From the NCBI GenBank assembly GCA_028285145.1, contig JANQQC010000016.1, positions 1-64,000 of the forward strand: a stretch of DNA of 64,000 bases. Direction: 5' to 3'. Position 1 is the stretch's first letter. Every line of letters starts with the position of its first letter. The DNA is from Hyphomonadaceae bacterium (GTDB lineage Bacteria > Pseudomonadota > Alphaproteobacteria > Caulobacterales > Hyphomonadaceae). Below are positions 52,392-61,193 of this stretch, in pieces. The position numbers were made by a program, and so were the translations under genes. Under the pieces are notes generated by a model. The model saw nothing but the letters and a program-made list of their open reading frames with translations, was not told the DNA's origin and did no database searches.

Positions 52392-52450
52392 AGTCCCGGA
52401 AAGGCCCCGGGGATAAGGTCCGGCCTGAACAAGAGGAATGTGAGCCCAAT

Positions 52451-52999
52451 ATGGCTGTAGAGAGCGCGTCCCAACTTGATGATGAGCCGATCACGTCCTT
52501 TACCGGCGGGAAGGTGTTCGACCGTGTCTTCTCTGAAGGCATGGCGCTGGTTGAGGAGAGCGCCAGCTATCTCGACGGTCCGGGCCGGGAACAATCGGGT
52601 TCACTCCCGCGCGATGCGGGGCTGACTTATGCCGCTTGGAGCATGGAGCTCACGACGCGTTTGATGCAGGCGGCCAGTTGGCTGGTAATGCAAAAGGCTG
52701 TGCGCGACGGCGATATGCGCCGCGCGGAAGCGCTCAATCCGAAGTATCGGCTGACGCGGGACAACAGCCCGCCTCTTAACGCCGAAGCCCAACGCGGTAG
52801 CGGCATGCCTGCCCGCTTCCTAGATCTGGTGGAACGCTCCGAAGCTTTGTTCGGGCGGATCTGCCGGCTCGATCATGCCCTCTATGTGGACTTTCCCGAC
52901 AAGGTCCAAAGCCCCGTTACTGCGCAGCTTGAAAAGCTGCAATCGGCGGCTGAGACGGGCGCATTCGATCCCCTCAAGGTCTGGAGTCAGAGCAAGTAA
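52451..52999 (+). CDS. rcdA: RcdA family regulator of CtrA degradation (DUF1465)
   Basis: A 182-residue three-helix-bundle protein. The central region, LTYAAWSMELTTRLMQAASWLVMQKAV, and LNPKYRL with FLDLVERSEALFGRICRLD, match DUF1465. In Caulobacter RcdA is an adaptor that links CpdR-primed ClpXP to CtrA turnover. ATG 52451 follows AGGAATGTGAG. Placement behind DUF1192 and before hslO supports the assignment. Confidence 0.85.
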   Translation: MAVESASQLDDEPITSFTGGKVFDRVFSEGMALVEESASYLDGPGREQSGSLPRDAGLTYAAWSMELTTRLMQAASWLVMQKAVRDGDMRRAEALNPKYRLTRDNSPPLNAEAQRGSGMPARFLDLVERSEALFGRICRLDHALYVDFPDKVQSPVTAQLEKLQSAAETGAFDPLKVWSQSK

Positions 53000-53060
53000 G
53001 CGCAGCGCTGGGTCGGCTGTTGTCTTGCCCTGACCCCTTCGCGCCTCCAAATGGGGCGCG

Positions 53061-53990
53061 ATGACAGATATTCCCATTCCCGAAAGCGACTATGTCGCTA
53101 ACTTCCAGATTGAGGATCGGCCTGTGCGCGGGCGGATGGCCCGGCTCGGCACGGCCAGCCTCGATCCGATTCTCAAGCGGCACGACTATCCGGCCAATCT
53201 GGCACGCGTGCTCGGCGAAGCCGTGACGCTTGCGGCGCTGATCGGCTCGTCCCTCAAATTCGATGGCCGCCTTCTGGTGCAGGCCGAGGGCGATGGCCCA
53301 GTCTCAATGATGGTGGGTGAGTATCGCACCGATGGCGGACTGCGCGGCTATGCCCGATTCGAACCGGATCGCTGGGCGCACCTCGATAAGGTCAACAAGG
53401 GCGCGCGCCCGCACATGCCACAGCTGTTCGGCGCGACAGGCCGGCTCGGCCTGATCATGATCCGTGACGGGGCCGAGCAGCCCTATCAGGGCATCGTGCC
53501 GCTTGTGAAAGGTACGTTGGCTGAGTGCGCCGAGGTCTATTTCAGGGATTCGGAGCAGGTGCCGACCAAGGTCGCTCTGTCGCTTGCAGAGCTAAATGTA
53601 CCTGGAGATCCCCCGGTCTGGAGAGCAGGGGGCATGCTGCTTCAGCAGATAGCTGGCGACGACGCTCGCGGCGACACCGAAGAAGGGTGGGATGAGGCGC
53701 GTGCCCTTTTCTCCACGCTATCAGATGGTGAACTTGCTGATCCGGACCTGCCGGGCGATCAACTGCTCTATCGCCTTTTCCATGAGTCCGGTGTGAGGAT
53801 GGAAACGCCCCGAAGTGTGGTGGACTCCTGCACCTGCAATGAGGAGCGGTTGATCAACACGCTAAAACCCATGCCAGATGCCGAGTTGCGTGAGCTCGTG
53901 GAAGAGGATGGCGCGCTCGCGCTCGATTGTCAGTTCTGTAATCGCAAATATCGCATTCCTATCGAGCGTGTGACCGAACCTGCAAACTAA
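53061..53990 (+). CDS. hslO: redox-regulated chaperone Hsp33
   Basis: A 309-residue cytoplasmic holdase. The C-terminal zinc switch is CTC (Cys 257 and 259) and CQFC (Cys 290 and 293). The N-terminal domain has the family pattern ARVLGEAVTLAALIGSSLKF. Oxidative stress releases zinc and activates the chaperone. It overlaps the convergent bicupin gene by four bases. Confidence 0.94.
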   Translation: MTDIPIPESDYVANFQIEDRPVRGRMARLGTASLDPILKRHDYPANLARVLGEAVTLAALIGSSLKFDGRLLVQAEGDGPVSMMVGEYRTDGGLRGYARFEPDRWAHLDKVNKGARPHMPQLFGATGRLGLIMIRDGAEQPYQGIVPLVKGTLAECAEVYFRDSEQVPTKVALSLAELNVPGDPPVWRAGGMLLQQIAGDDARGDTEEGWDEARALFSTLSDGELADPDLPGDQLLYRLFHESGVRMETPRSVVDSCTCNEERLINTLKPMPDAELRELVEEDGALALDCQFCNRKYRIPIERVTEPAN

Positions 53991-54664
53991 GCCGTTGCAG
54001 GGGCGGATGCGTCCATGAGATGCCCCGTCTTCACATAGATAAGGCAACCTTCTTCGGAGAAGGGTGTGTGCTCTGACATGTGCGGACTGCGCAGCCAGCT
54101 GCCGGCTGGGTAGTCTGCATGCTCGTCCTGAAAGGTTCCTTCGAGCACGAGAATCTCTTCGCCACCCCAATGACGATGCGTGTTGAACCGCGTGCCGGGC
54201 TCCCACCGCACGAGCGCGACATTCTCGGACGGGTGGCTGTGCAGGGAGAGCACGCTGAGACCGGGAACGAGACCTGGCTGGAACTCTGCTGATCTGGTGT
54301 CGACAACCATCTGCTCGGTATCGGTGGGGTCGAACTGATGCAGTTTCACGAAAATCGTACAGCCATCATCGCTGCGGGGCGTATGCCGGGATCCGATGGG
54401 GTTGCGGACATAAGTGCCAGCCGGATAGTCGCCATGTTCATCGGAAAAGACGCCGTCCAGAACGATGAATTCCTCTCCGCCGCCATGCTCATGTTCGCTG
54501 AAATAGCTCTTCGGCGCGTAGCGGACGATGGAGGTCGCGCGCGCAACTTCATCGCCTATCCGGTCCAGCATTTTGCGATCCACACCGGCCATCGGCGACG
54601 GTACCCAGTCGACATCGCCCGGTCGCACGACGGCGCGTTGTGAGAAGTCGGAATTGATTTCCAT
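53987..54664 (-). CDS. bicupin protein, ChrR-like
   Basis: A 225-residue protein with two tandem cupin domains. The first has HEHGGGEEFIVLDGVF and the second HRHWGGEEILVLEGTF, both with the H-x-H...E metal pattern and a late His. ChrR-type cupins act as zinc-dependent anti-sigma domains, but no N-terminal anti-sigma part or sigma gene is seen. It lies 20 bases downstream of the TetR gene on the same strand and is probably in its operon. Confidence 0.78.
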   Translation of the reverse strand: MEINSDFSQRAVVRPGDVDWVPSPMAGVDRKMLDRIGDEVARATSIVRYAPKSYFSEHEHGGGEEFIVLDGVFSDEHGDYPAGTYVRNPIGSRHTPRSDDGCTIFVKLHQFDPTDTEQMVVDTRSAEFQPGLVPGLSVLSLHSHPSENVALVRWEPGTRFNTHRHWGGEEILVLEGTFQDEHADYPAGSWLRSPHMSEHTPFSEEGCLIYVKTGHLMDASAPATA

Positions 54665-54684
54665 GATGGGCTCCTGAGCAGGGC

Positions 54685-55257
54685 TTACTGTACCGTAGGG
54701 GCGAGCCGTGCGCCGAATGCTGCAGTCGCCTGATCGAACGGGGCCGCGCTTCCGGATGCTCGCGCGACAAGCTGTGCGCCTTCCATCAGGGCGAGGCATG
54801 CGGCCGCTTCATCTCTGGGGGATCCCGAAAGACTCACGGACTTGTCCCGCGCTGCGCACTCGAACTGCCGGGTGAGCCATGCAATGCTGTCTGCGTGAAA
54901 GGCGGTGAGCTGGTTTTGAGCGGCTGTTGGCAGGCTGTCTCGTCCCGCGCCGAAGGCGACGCACAGACAAAGCATGCGTCCATCATCCAGCGCCTCGCGG
55001 TAGAGGGTGAGGTAGGCTTTGAAGGCGTCCGCCGCCGTGCTGCTGGCTTTCGCGATGTCAGCGAGGCGTGTGAGCACGGCATCGCTGTATCTGGCGAGAA
55101 CCGCCTCGGCGAGATCCGCCTTCTTCGGAAAATGGTGATGAATGCTGGCTTTGCGAATGCCGACATCTCTGGAGAGGTCAGCATAGCTGAACCCGTCATA
55201 ACCGCGCGTCCGGCTGGCCAGTTCAGCAGAGTCCAGAAGGGCAGTGCGCGTATCCAT
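54685..55257 (-). CDS. TetR/AcrR-family regulator
   Basis: A 190-residue repressor. The helix-turn-helix is YADLSRDVGIRKASIHHHFPKKADLAEAVL (about residues 25-54); the ligand domain is variable. It is transcribed with the bicupin gene and diverges from a DoxX-like gene, with an operator-like palindrome at 55265-55278 next to its start. It likely represses itself and one or both neighbours. Confidence 0.88.
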   Translation of the reverse strand: MDTRTALLDSAELASRTRGYDGFSYADLSRDVGIRKASIHHHFPKKADLAEAVLARYSDAVLTRLADIAKASSTAADAFKAYLTLYREALDDGRMLCLCVAFGAGRDSLPTAAQNQLTAFHADSIAWLTRQFECAARDKSVSLSGSPRDEAAACLALMEGAQLVARASGSAAPFDQATAAFGARLAPTVQ

Positions 55258-55264
55258 TCAGTCT

Positions 55265-55278
55265 ACCTAGTAGTAGGT
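55265..55278. promoter_or_regulatory. operator-like palindrome, probably for adjacent TetR
   Basis: ACCTA and TAGGT are perfect arms around GTAG, within CTACCTAGTAGTAGGTTG. It lies eight bases from the TetR start and upstream of the divergent DoxX-like gene. TetR repressors of this type often bind sites of this form. Confidence 0.62.
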
Positions 55279-55415
55279 TGATGAAATTCAACATCGATCG
55301 TGTGAGGATTTTGAAGAGGCTCAATCGGTCGCGCGCTGCGCACATAAACGTCATACGCGTGTGTTCGGGCGGTCGCCTATATCGGGGCCACGAAACATCA
55401 CGGAGGGCCGGGCCC

Positions 55416-55844
55416 ATGCAACTCGCTGTACGCATCATTTCATACATTCTCGCCGCATTCATGATCTTCATGGGGGTTCAGAAGTTTACAGGCAATGTGC
55501 CGATCTTTGACATCATCGAGGCCAATACCGGCCTCGGCTTTGTCTCGCCCGCCTTCACCTACATCACAGGTATCATGGAGCTTGCAGCCGCCGGTCTGCT
55601 GATTGCGGGACAGCGCTTTCTTGGCGGTGCTCTGTCGACCGCTATCACGGCCGGTGCCGCCTTCGCGCACGTAACTGTGCTCGGTATCTCCACTCCGGAG
55701 GCCGCGTTCCCTGAGGGTGTGACGGCGGAGACCTTTCAGTGCGGTGTGGACGGGGTGTCTTGCAGCCCGTTCCTCTTCATTCTCGCATTGGTCTTTCTTG
55801 GGGTCTCGGCCTTTGTCACGGTCATGAGCCGACCGAAAGCCTGA
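55416..55844 (+). CDS. DoxX-like membrane protein
   Basis: A 142-residue protein with four membrane helices (about 7-25, 45-67, 70-90, 115-138). The opening helix with FMIFMGVQKFTG fits DoxX-like/DUF4267-type proteins. GGAGGG and a GC-rich spacer precede ATG 55416. The divergent TetR gene and the palindrome between them suggest common control. Confidence 0.7.
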   Translation: MQLAVRIISYILAAFMIFMGVQKFTGNVPIFDIIEANTGLGFVSPAFTYITGIMELAAAGLLIAGQRFLGGALSTAITAGAAFAHVTVLGISTPEAAFPEGVTAETFQCGVDGVSCSPFLFILALVFLGVSAFVTVMSRPKA

Positions 55845-55852
55845 TGCGCCGA

Positions 55853-56539
55853 TCAGCTGGCGTTCGTCTCAAAGCGGACGCTGGCAATGTCGCTAAGGAA
55901 CGTTGCCACCGGCTTGTCACCTGCGACCGAGAGATCCGTTCTGAACCCCTGAACAATGCCATCCGGAGAGACGAGCAGATATGTCGGCGTCCAGCTGATC
56001 TCCAGGGTCTCCCGGATGGATGCATCCTCGTCGATCAGCGTGGGGAAAGTGTAACCGACCTGTTCGAAGTAGGCTTCGAGCGATCCGAAGCGTTGAAACG
56101 CTTCATCGGCGCGGGCTGCGCTGGCTGGGGTATGGATCGAGATGAAATCGAGATTTGGATCGTCGGCAATCGCGGCGGCGACCTCGGAGACGTATGGCCC
56201 GTCCCGTCGGCAGTCTCCGCACCAGGTGCCCCAGACATAAATCACCGTCCACCGGTCGATTGCTGCACTTGAGAATTCTGCGCCGTTCTGAAGTGCGCCC
56301 TCAAAAAGCGGAAGCGGCGCGCCAAGGCCAGCATAGTGATAGGGGCGCTCATCGAGATCCCGCAATACGCCGTCCCCGCGAATGTCTGCGGCGGAATCGG
56401 GCGTTGGCAGGTTCGCGGTGTAGAAACCGATGGCGGCTGCCGGGTCAGTGGATATGCCGTGAGTGTCGTCTGTTTTGGTCGATGATCCGCAGGCCGCAAG
56501 GGCGGTTGCTAGGATTGCGGAAAGAAGGGCGTGGCGCAT
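55853..56539 (-). CDS. TlpA-like thioredoxin-fold lipoprotein
   Basis: A 228-residue protein with lipobox ALAAC (Cys 17) and a TlpA-type thioredoxin domain containing WGTWCGDCRRDGP (CxxC). It would reduce or oxidise periplasmic thiols, for example in cytochrome c maturation. It is the only gene in its short unit, 8 bases from the DoxX-like stop. Confidence 0.82.
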   Translation of the reverse strand: MRHALLSAILATALAACGSSTKTDDTHGISTDPAAAIGFYTANLPTPDSAADIRGDGVLRDLDERPYHYAGLGAPLPLFEGALQNGAEFSSAAIDRWTVIYVWGTWCGDCRRDGPYVSEVAAAIADDPNLDFISIHTPASAARADEAFQRFGSLEAYFEQVGYTFPTLIDEDASIRETLEISWTPTYLLVSPDGIVQGFRTDLSVAGDKPVATFLSDIASVRFETNAS

Positions 56540-56570
56540 GACAGCTCCTGTAAGGGACTGTCTTTACATA

Positions 56571-56602
56571 GAAAAAAGCCCCGGCGTTTGCCGGGGCTTT
56601 TC
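56571..56602 (-). terminator. intrinsic terminator of thiolase gene
   Basis: AAAAGCCCCGGC and GCCGGGGCTTTT pair around a four-base loop. Read leftward it is followed by TTTTTT, so it ends the thiolase transcript; the rightward side has TTTTCC, so weak bidirectional use is possible. Confidence 0.88.
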
Positions 56603-56620
56603 CTGAAGTGCGGCGTAAGC

Positions 56621-57829
56621 CTAGCTATAGATTTCAAACAGGCCAGCTGCGCCCATGCCACCACCGATACACATGGTGACAACGCCCCATTTTGCGCCGC
56701 GACGCTTGCCTTCGAGCAGCAGGGAGCCGGTGCAACGCGCGCCAGTCATGCCGAATGGGTGGCCGATCGAGATCGAGCCGCCATTCACATTGTACTTCTC
56801 AGGGTCGATGCCGAGACGGTCGCGGCTGTAGAGGCACTGCGATGCGAAAGCTTCGTTGAGCTCCCAAAGGTCAATGTCGTCAACCGTCAGGCCGTGACGC
56901 TCAAGCAGGCGAGGAACGGCAAAGACCGGGCCGATGCCCATCTCGTCCGGATCGCAACCGGCGACATTGAAGCCAGCGAACCGGCCAAGTGGCTCAATGT
57001 TGCGCTTGGCAGCTTCAGCAGCTTCCATGACGACCACAGCAGCGGCACCATCGGACAGCTGTGAGGCGTTGCCGGCCGTGATGTACTTGCCTTCCTTGAC
57101 CTGCTGGCCGCCGGAGAAGACCGGCTTCAGGCCAGCGAGCGACTCAACGGTCGTGCCGGGACGGTTGCACTCGTCGCTGTCACACGTGACCTCTTCAAAT
57201 GTCTCCTCGCCGGTTTCCTTGTTGACGAGACGCATCGTCGTCTTCAGCGGCACGATTTCTTCGGCCATGTGGCCTCGTTCCTGGAACGCAGCGGTGCGAC
57301 GCTGGCTCTCGGCGGAATACTCGTCCTGATACTCACGGGAAACGTTGTAACGCTCGGCGACGATTTCGGCGGTTTCGATCATCGCCATCCAGATCGCAGG
57401 GTGTTCCGCCATCAGCTTTTCTTCGGTGATGCGGTGAGTGTTCATCTTGCCGGAATGCGACACCAGCGAGAGGCTTTCCACCCCGCCACCGACGGTAACA
57501 GGGGCACCTTCATTGATCACGGTGTGCGCCGCGTTGGCGATGGCCTGCAGGCCTGAGGAGCAGAACCGGTTGATGGTCGCGCCGGACGTTGTGGTTGGGC
57601 AGCCGGCCCAAAGCGCTGCGTTGCGCGCAACGTTCATCCCGGTCGCACCTTCAGGCTGAGCTGCGCCGAGGTAGACGTCTTCAACAGCGGCGGCTTCTAC
57701 GCCAGCACGCTCCAGCGCGCCCTTGATGGCGTGGCCAGCCATGGTGATACCATGAGTGTTGTTGAGAGAACCGCGGCCAGCTTTGGCCAGCCCTGTTCGG
57801 GCAGTTGAGACGATGACGGCTTCGCGCAT
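56621..57829 (-). CDS. acetyl-CoA C-acyltransferase (thiolase)
   Basis: A 402-residue thiolase. The acyl-accepting Cys is 90 (NRFCSSGLQ); [11 protein letters not shown] and [10 protein letters not shown] near the end supply the His and second Cys. It acts in the last step of beta-oxidation. AGGAGG before the start is a strong ribosome site. The dienoyl-CoA isomerase at 28167 could belong to the same pathway. Confidence 0.93.
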   Translation of the reverse strand: MREAVIVSTARTGLAKAGRGSLNNTHGITMAGHAIKGALERAGVEAAAVEDVYLGAAQPEGATGMNVARNAALWAGCPTTTSGATINRFCSSGLQAIANAAHTVINEGAPVTVGGGVESLSLVSHSGKMNTHRITEEKLMAEHPAIWMAMIETAEIVAERYNVSREYQDEYSAESQRRTAAFQERGHMAEEIVPLKTTMRLVNKETGEETFEEVTCDSDECNRPGTTVESLAGLKPVFSGGQQVKEGKYITAGNASQLSDGAAAVVVMEAAEAAKRNIEPLGRFAGFNVAGCDPDEMGIGPVFAVPRLLERHGLTVDDIDLWELNEAFASQCLYSRDRLGIDPEKYNVNGGSISIGHPFGMTGARCTGSLLLEGKRRGAKWGVVTMCIGGGMGAAGLFEIYS

Positions 57830-57991
57830 TACGTTCCTCCTAAGGATGTTTATGTTACGTTGCAGCGCACTCTATAGGGGTAGCTTCCCCAACGCTAGGG
57901 TTCCCTTTGCGTAAGGGTCAACATTACTGAGAATATCGCTTCAACTTGCCGAGAGCGCCGATAGGCTCTGATCTCAGCAAAGGAGACCGGC

Positions 57992-58429
57992 ATGGGGATT
58001 TTCAAGTTCGTGATGGATAAGGGTAAGGATCTGCTCGACCAGAAAGACGAACCTGCAGAGGCCATCCGCAAGGAAGTTGAAGACCTCGGGCTGGGAGACG
58101 GCCTTGGCGGCGATTTCGGCGTGATGGTGGAGGGAGACCGGGTGAAGCTGGAAGGGGAGACCCCCAGCCAGGAAGTGAAAGAGAAGATCATTTTGGCGGC
58201 AGGCAATGTGTCTGGCATTGCCGAGGTCGAGGAGGATCTGAGAGTGCCAGAGACCGTTTTCTACGAGGTCAAATCTGGTGATACCCTCTCCAAGATCGCG
58301 AAAGCGCATTATGGCGACGCATCGAAGTATCCGGTCATCTTCGAGGCCAACAAACCAATGCTGAAAGATCCGGACCTGATCTATCCGGGGCAGAAGCTGC
58401 GGATACCCGGCGCAGGAGCAGGGGCCTGA
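57992..58429 (+). CDS. BON-LysM protein, Kbp/YgaU-like
   Basis: A 145-residue soluble protein without a signal peptide. A BON domain covers about residues 25-85 (VKLEGETPSQEVKEKIILAAGNVSG), and a LysM domain about 90-140 (YEVKSGDTLSKIAKAHYGD ... YPGQKLRIP). This is the layout of the Escherichia coli potassium-binding protein Kbp. A potassium-sensing role is thus possible. It converges tightly with the next gene (one base between stops). Confidence 0.88.
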   Translation: MGIFKFVMDKGKDLLDQKDEPAEAIRKEVEDLGLGDGLGGDFGVMVEGDRVKLEGETPSQEVKEKIILAAGNVSGIAEVEEDLRVPETVFYEVKSGDTLSKIAKAHYGDASKYPVIFEANKPMLKDPDLIYPGQKLRIPGAGAGA

Positions 58430-58430
58430 T

Positions 58431-59531
58431 TCAGGATCGCCCAGCGCCGCGCCCGTAAAGGATCAGCAGCGCAACAAAGCCAATCGAGGTGCCTTGCGAG
58501 GAGAAGAGTTCCAGCATGGCCGCGAAGAACCAGCCCGGGATCGCTTCACGTGGGGCAGCGGCGGTGAGGATGCTGTCTTGGTCATCGGAAAGCAGGTCCG
58601 CGGTGGCGGTTTCGATCTTGGCCTGCAAATCGTCGCGCCGTTTGGCCAGGCCGAGTTCGTTCTGTGCGTCGCGATAGGGCTTCTGGTGGGTGCGGCCGAC
58701 CCGTTCCACTTCCGCCAGATAGGCTTCCAGCCCTTCGACGGAGCGGGTTTCCGGCGGGATGCCCGCCAGCTGGTTCCGCCAATCCTCGATCTGCGCCTGG
58801 AGAACCGGGCGGGCTTCTTCAGCGCGGGCAATGTCTGCCTCTGCGAGCAGGTTGTTATTGGCGATATACATCTGCGTGCCGACCAGCGAGGTCGCTGCGC
58901 CCGCAAGCGCGAAGAGGAGCGATCGGAAAGCTTCGCTCGGGCGGCGCTGGCTCGCATGCCACCAAAAGAAGGTGAACCCGCCAAAAGAGATCACCGAAGC
59001 GATGACCCCGGCCCATCCCCAGACCTGACCCTGAAGCGGATCGGCGACAGACGCGGAGAAAGCCTGATAATTGGCAAAGCCGGAAAGAGTCGCCGCGACC
59101 AGTCCGGCCCCCAGAAAGACCAGTGCCAGCAGTGTGATGATGAACTTCTCTAATCCACCACCATGTCTTTCCGTTGGTGGGGAAGGCGGCGCGTCAATGA
59201 CCTCAGCCTGGATCAGCGCGCGCTCGGCCGGGTTGTGCACAGCGGGCAACACGCTCGAAAACTCCGCCATCTCTGCGAAGTCTGGCTCTTGCCCGCCGTT
59301 GACCTTCACCAATTGGCGCAGCGCGTCTTCAATCTCGCCTGCTGATCCGCAGGCCGAGCAGCGATGGGACAGGGAGAGAAGGTCGAGCGCGAGGGTCTGA
59401 TCGCCGGACGCCAGACACTCCGGCGACATCACGCATGAGGTGCGGATCGCGCCGTCATCCTGATTGGCATCTGGATCGAGGTTCAGGGCGTGGATATCTT
59501 GCAGGGCCTTCGCCCGGCGCGAGTCAGTCAT
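58431..59531 (-). CDS. multi-helix membrane protein with Cys cluster, unknown function
   Basis: A 366-residue protein. The N-terminal soluble part contains four Cys, including SHRCSACGSAGEI, which may bind zinc. Hydrophobic helices lie near 128-150, 170-190, 200-222 and 338-358, with a predicted coiled coil between about 230 and 315. No family is recognised. It stands alone, 55 bases upstream of the cupin gene in the other direction of reading (which starts further right). Confidence 0.55.
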   Translation of the reverse strand: MTDSRRAKALQDIHALNLDPDANQDDGAIRTSCVMSPECLASGDQTLALDLLSLSHRCSACGSAGEIEDALRQLVKVNGGQEPDFAEMAEFSSVLPAVHNPAERALIQAEVIDAPPSPPTERHGGGLEKFIITLLALVFLGAGLVAATLSGFANYQAFSASVADPLQGQVWGWAGVIASVISFGGFTFFWWHASQRRPSEAFRSLLFALAGAATSLVGTQMYIANNNLLAEADIARAEEARPVLQAQIEDWRNQLAGIPPETRSVEGLEAYLAEVERVGRTHQKPYRDAQNELGLAKRRDDLQAKIETATADLLSDDQDSILTAAAPREAIPGWFFAAMLELFSSQGTSIGFVALLILYGRGAGRS

Positions 59532-59586
59532 ATGCAGCCAGCCCTGTTAGTTCTTGCTCACTAAGACCACAGCAGGGCCTGATGCT

Positions 59587-60141
59587 TCAAGCCGTAGATC
59601 CGGACCTGTCGACCAGAACAGCGACAAACACAGCAGGCTCCCCGCCAAGCGCCTCCCATGCATGGTTGGTGGCACGCTGGACTACGACATCGCCGGGGCC
59701 GATCTCTGTTTCATCGTCATCCAGAATGAGACGGGCACGGCCCTTCACCAGAATGATCGCATCGATTGTATGGGTCAGGTGCATCGCTGGGTGGCGGGTC
59801 GTGTCGATCTGATGGTCGCCCGCGCCCATATCGATAAATGCTTGCTTGGTGGCCGCTTCGATCATTTCCGGCGGCGCGCCTTCCGGGTTCGGGCCGACAA
59901 TAAACCAGCGGATTTTGACGCTGTCGGATGGCGGCGGCAGCACAGGTTTTCCCTCGCCGCGATCGACCGTTTCCTTTGCATCGAGCGGGCCGGAGGTGCC
60001 GTCGGTCCAGATCTCATAGAGTCCGCCCAGCTCACCCGTCTGGAATTTCGCGGCCGGGCCGCCATCAATCAGGACCTGTGATCGGCCCTTTGCGGTTTCG
60101 CCTGTGATCACGCGTCTTAACGTATCTGCCGGGTTCATCAT
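59587..60141 (-). CDS. cupin-domain protein
   Basis: A 184-residue protein with one cupin domain in the C-terminal half (TRHPAMHLTHTIDAIILVKGRARLIL ... GPGDVVVQRATNHAWEA). The N-terminal half contains an uncharacterised beta-rich section. It may be a small-molecule binding or isomerase-like protein. GGGAGG at six bases before ATG 60141 supports that start. Confidence 0.75.
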   Translation of the reverse strand: MMNPADTLRRVITGETAKGRSQVLIDGGPAAKFQTGELGGLYEIWTDGTSGPLDAKETVDRGEGKPVLPPPSDSVKIRWFIVGPNPEGAPPEMIEAATKQAFIDMGAGDHQIDTTRHPAMHLTHTIDAIILVKGRARLILDDDETEIGPGDVVVQRATNHAWEALGGEPAVFVAVLVDRSGSTA

Positions 60142-60285
60142 GTATTGCCTCCCTTGCTGTTTTTCTGGTCGCCTATCACATCTGGCACATTGGAGCGATT
60201 TGCGCTCTTTACCCGCTGTTCAGACTTGTTAATGAAATTCAATCTTACCGGCGCGCTTCATCGCCGGGCCGACGGAGACCCTGCT

Positions 60286-61176
60286 ATGACGCCACGTTCG
60301 ATCGCGATCCCCAAGTCGTGGAAGACGTTCAATTTCGCCAGCGCTTTCTCGGCATTCGGGTATCCGGCGCTTGGCCTTGCCCTGCTGATTACAATGATTG
60401 TGCTGGGACTGGTCCTCTCCGGCCTGACACTGCGGTGGTACTACCTGCCGCTCGGCGCTGGCGTGGTCGCGCTGTCGATCTTCATTTGCAATCTCGGCAT
60501 CGGCCCGCTGCACAGGATCATGCAGCACAAGGCAGGCGAGCTGACCGTGCCGGGGCAGGTGCTGACCATGGTCAATCTGATGATTGCGATGCAGGGCACA
60601 GTGCGTGACTGGGTCAATTACCATTCCCAACATCACCGCTTCGCGGACCAGCCGGGCGATCCGCACAATCCTTTTGAATCAAAGCGCTGGGCATGGGTTG
60701 GCTGGATTCTGTTCCGTGACGAGAAAGACATGGAACGCCCGATGGCGATGTGGCTGAAAAAGCATCCTGTCGTCGTCTGGATGGACCGGGCCTACAATCC
60801 GATTTCGCTGCTCATTCACCTGTTCATACCGCTCGCAATCTACGCGATTGTCTGGGCGACCGGCGGTTCGCTCATTCTCACCGCGATCATTCATGCCTGC
60901 GTGGTGATCGGGCGCGCGATCCAGTTCCATGCGACGGTCTACGGCATCAACGTGCTTGGGCACCTGAAAACGCCAAAATGGGCCGACCATGCGATCGGGC
61001 TCCTGACGGGCGGCGAAGCCTTCCATGATCACCACCATGATCAGCCGCAATCCGCGCTCCACAGGCCGCGCCGCGGGGTCTGGAACCGGATCGTCGACTA
61101 TAATGGCACGGCGCTGCTCGTGATGGAGAAGATTGGCTTGGCGCGAAACCTGAAAATCGCGCCGCAATTTGCCTGA
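60286..61176 (+). CDS. acyl-CoA/fatty acid desaturase
   Basis: A 296-residue membrane di-iron enzyme. The His boxes are HRIMQHK, HSQHHRF and HDHHHD, as in delta-9-type desaturases, with four membrane helices (about 20-40, 45-65, 165-185, 190-210). ATG 60286 follows GGAG at nine bases; an earlier in-frame ATG at 60232 has no such support. It would introduce a double bond to adjust membrane fluidity. Confidence 0.86.
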   Translation: MTPRSIAIPKSWKTFNFASAFSAFGYPALGLALLITMIVLGLVLSGLTLRWYYLPLGAGVVALSIFICNLGIGPLHRIMQHKAGELTVPGQVLTMVNLMIAMQGTVRDWVNYHSQHHRFADQPGDPHNPFESKRWAWVGWILFRDEKDMERPMAMWLKKHPVVVWMDRAYNPISLLIHLFIPLAIYAIVWATGGSLILTAIIHACVVIGRAIQFHATVYGINVLGHLKTPKWADHAIGLLTGGEAFHDHHHDQPQSALHRPRRGVWNRIVDYNGTALLVMEKIGLARNLKIAPQFA

Positions 61177-61193
61177 CTCTGAACCGCGGGCCG

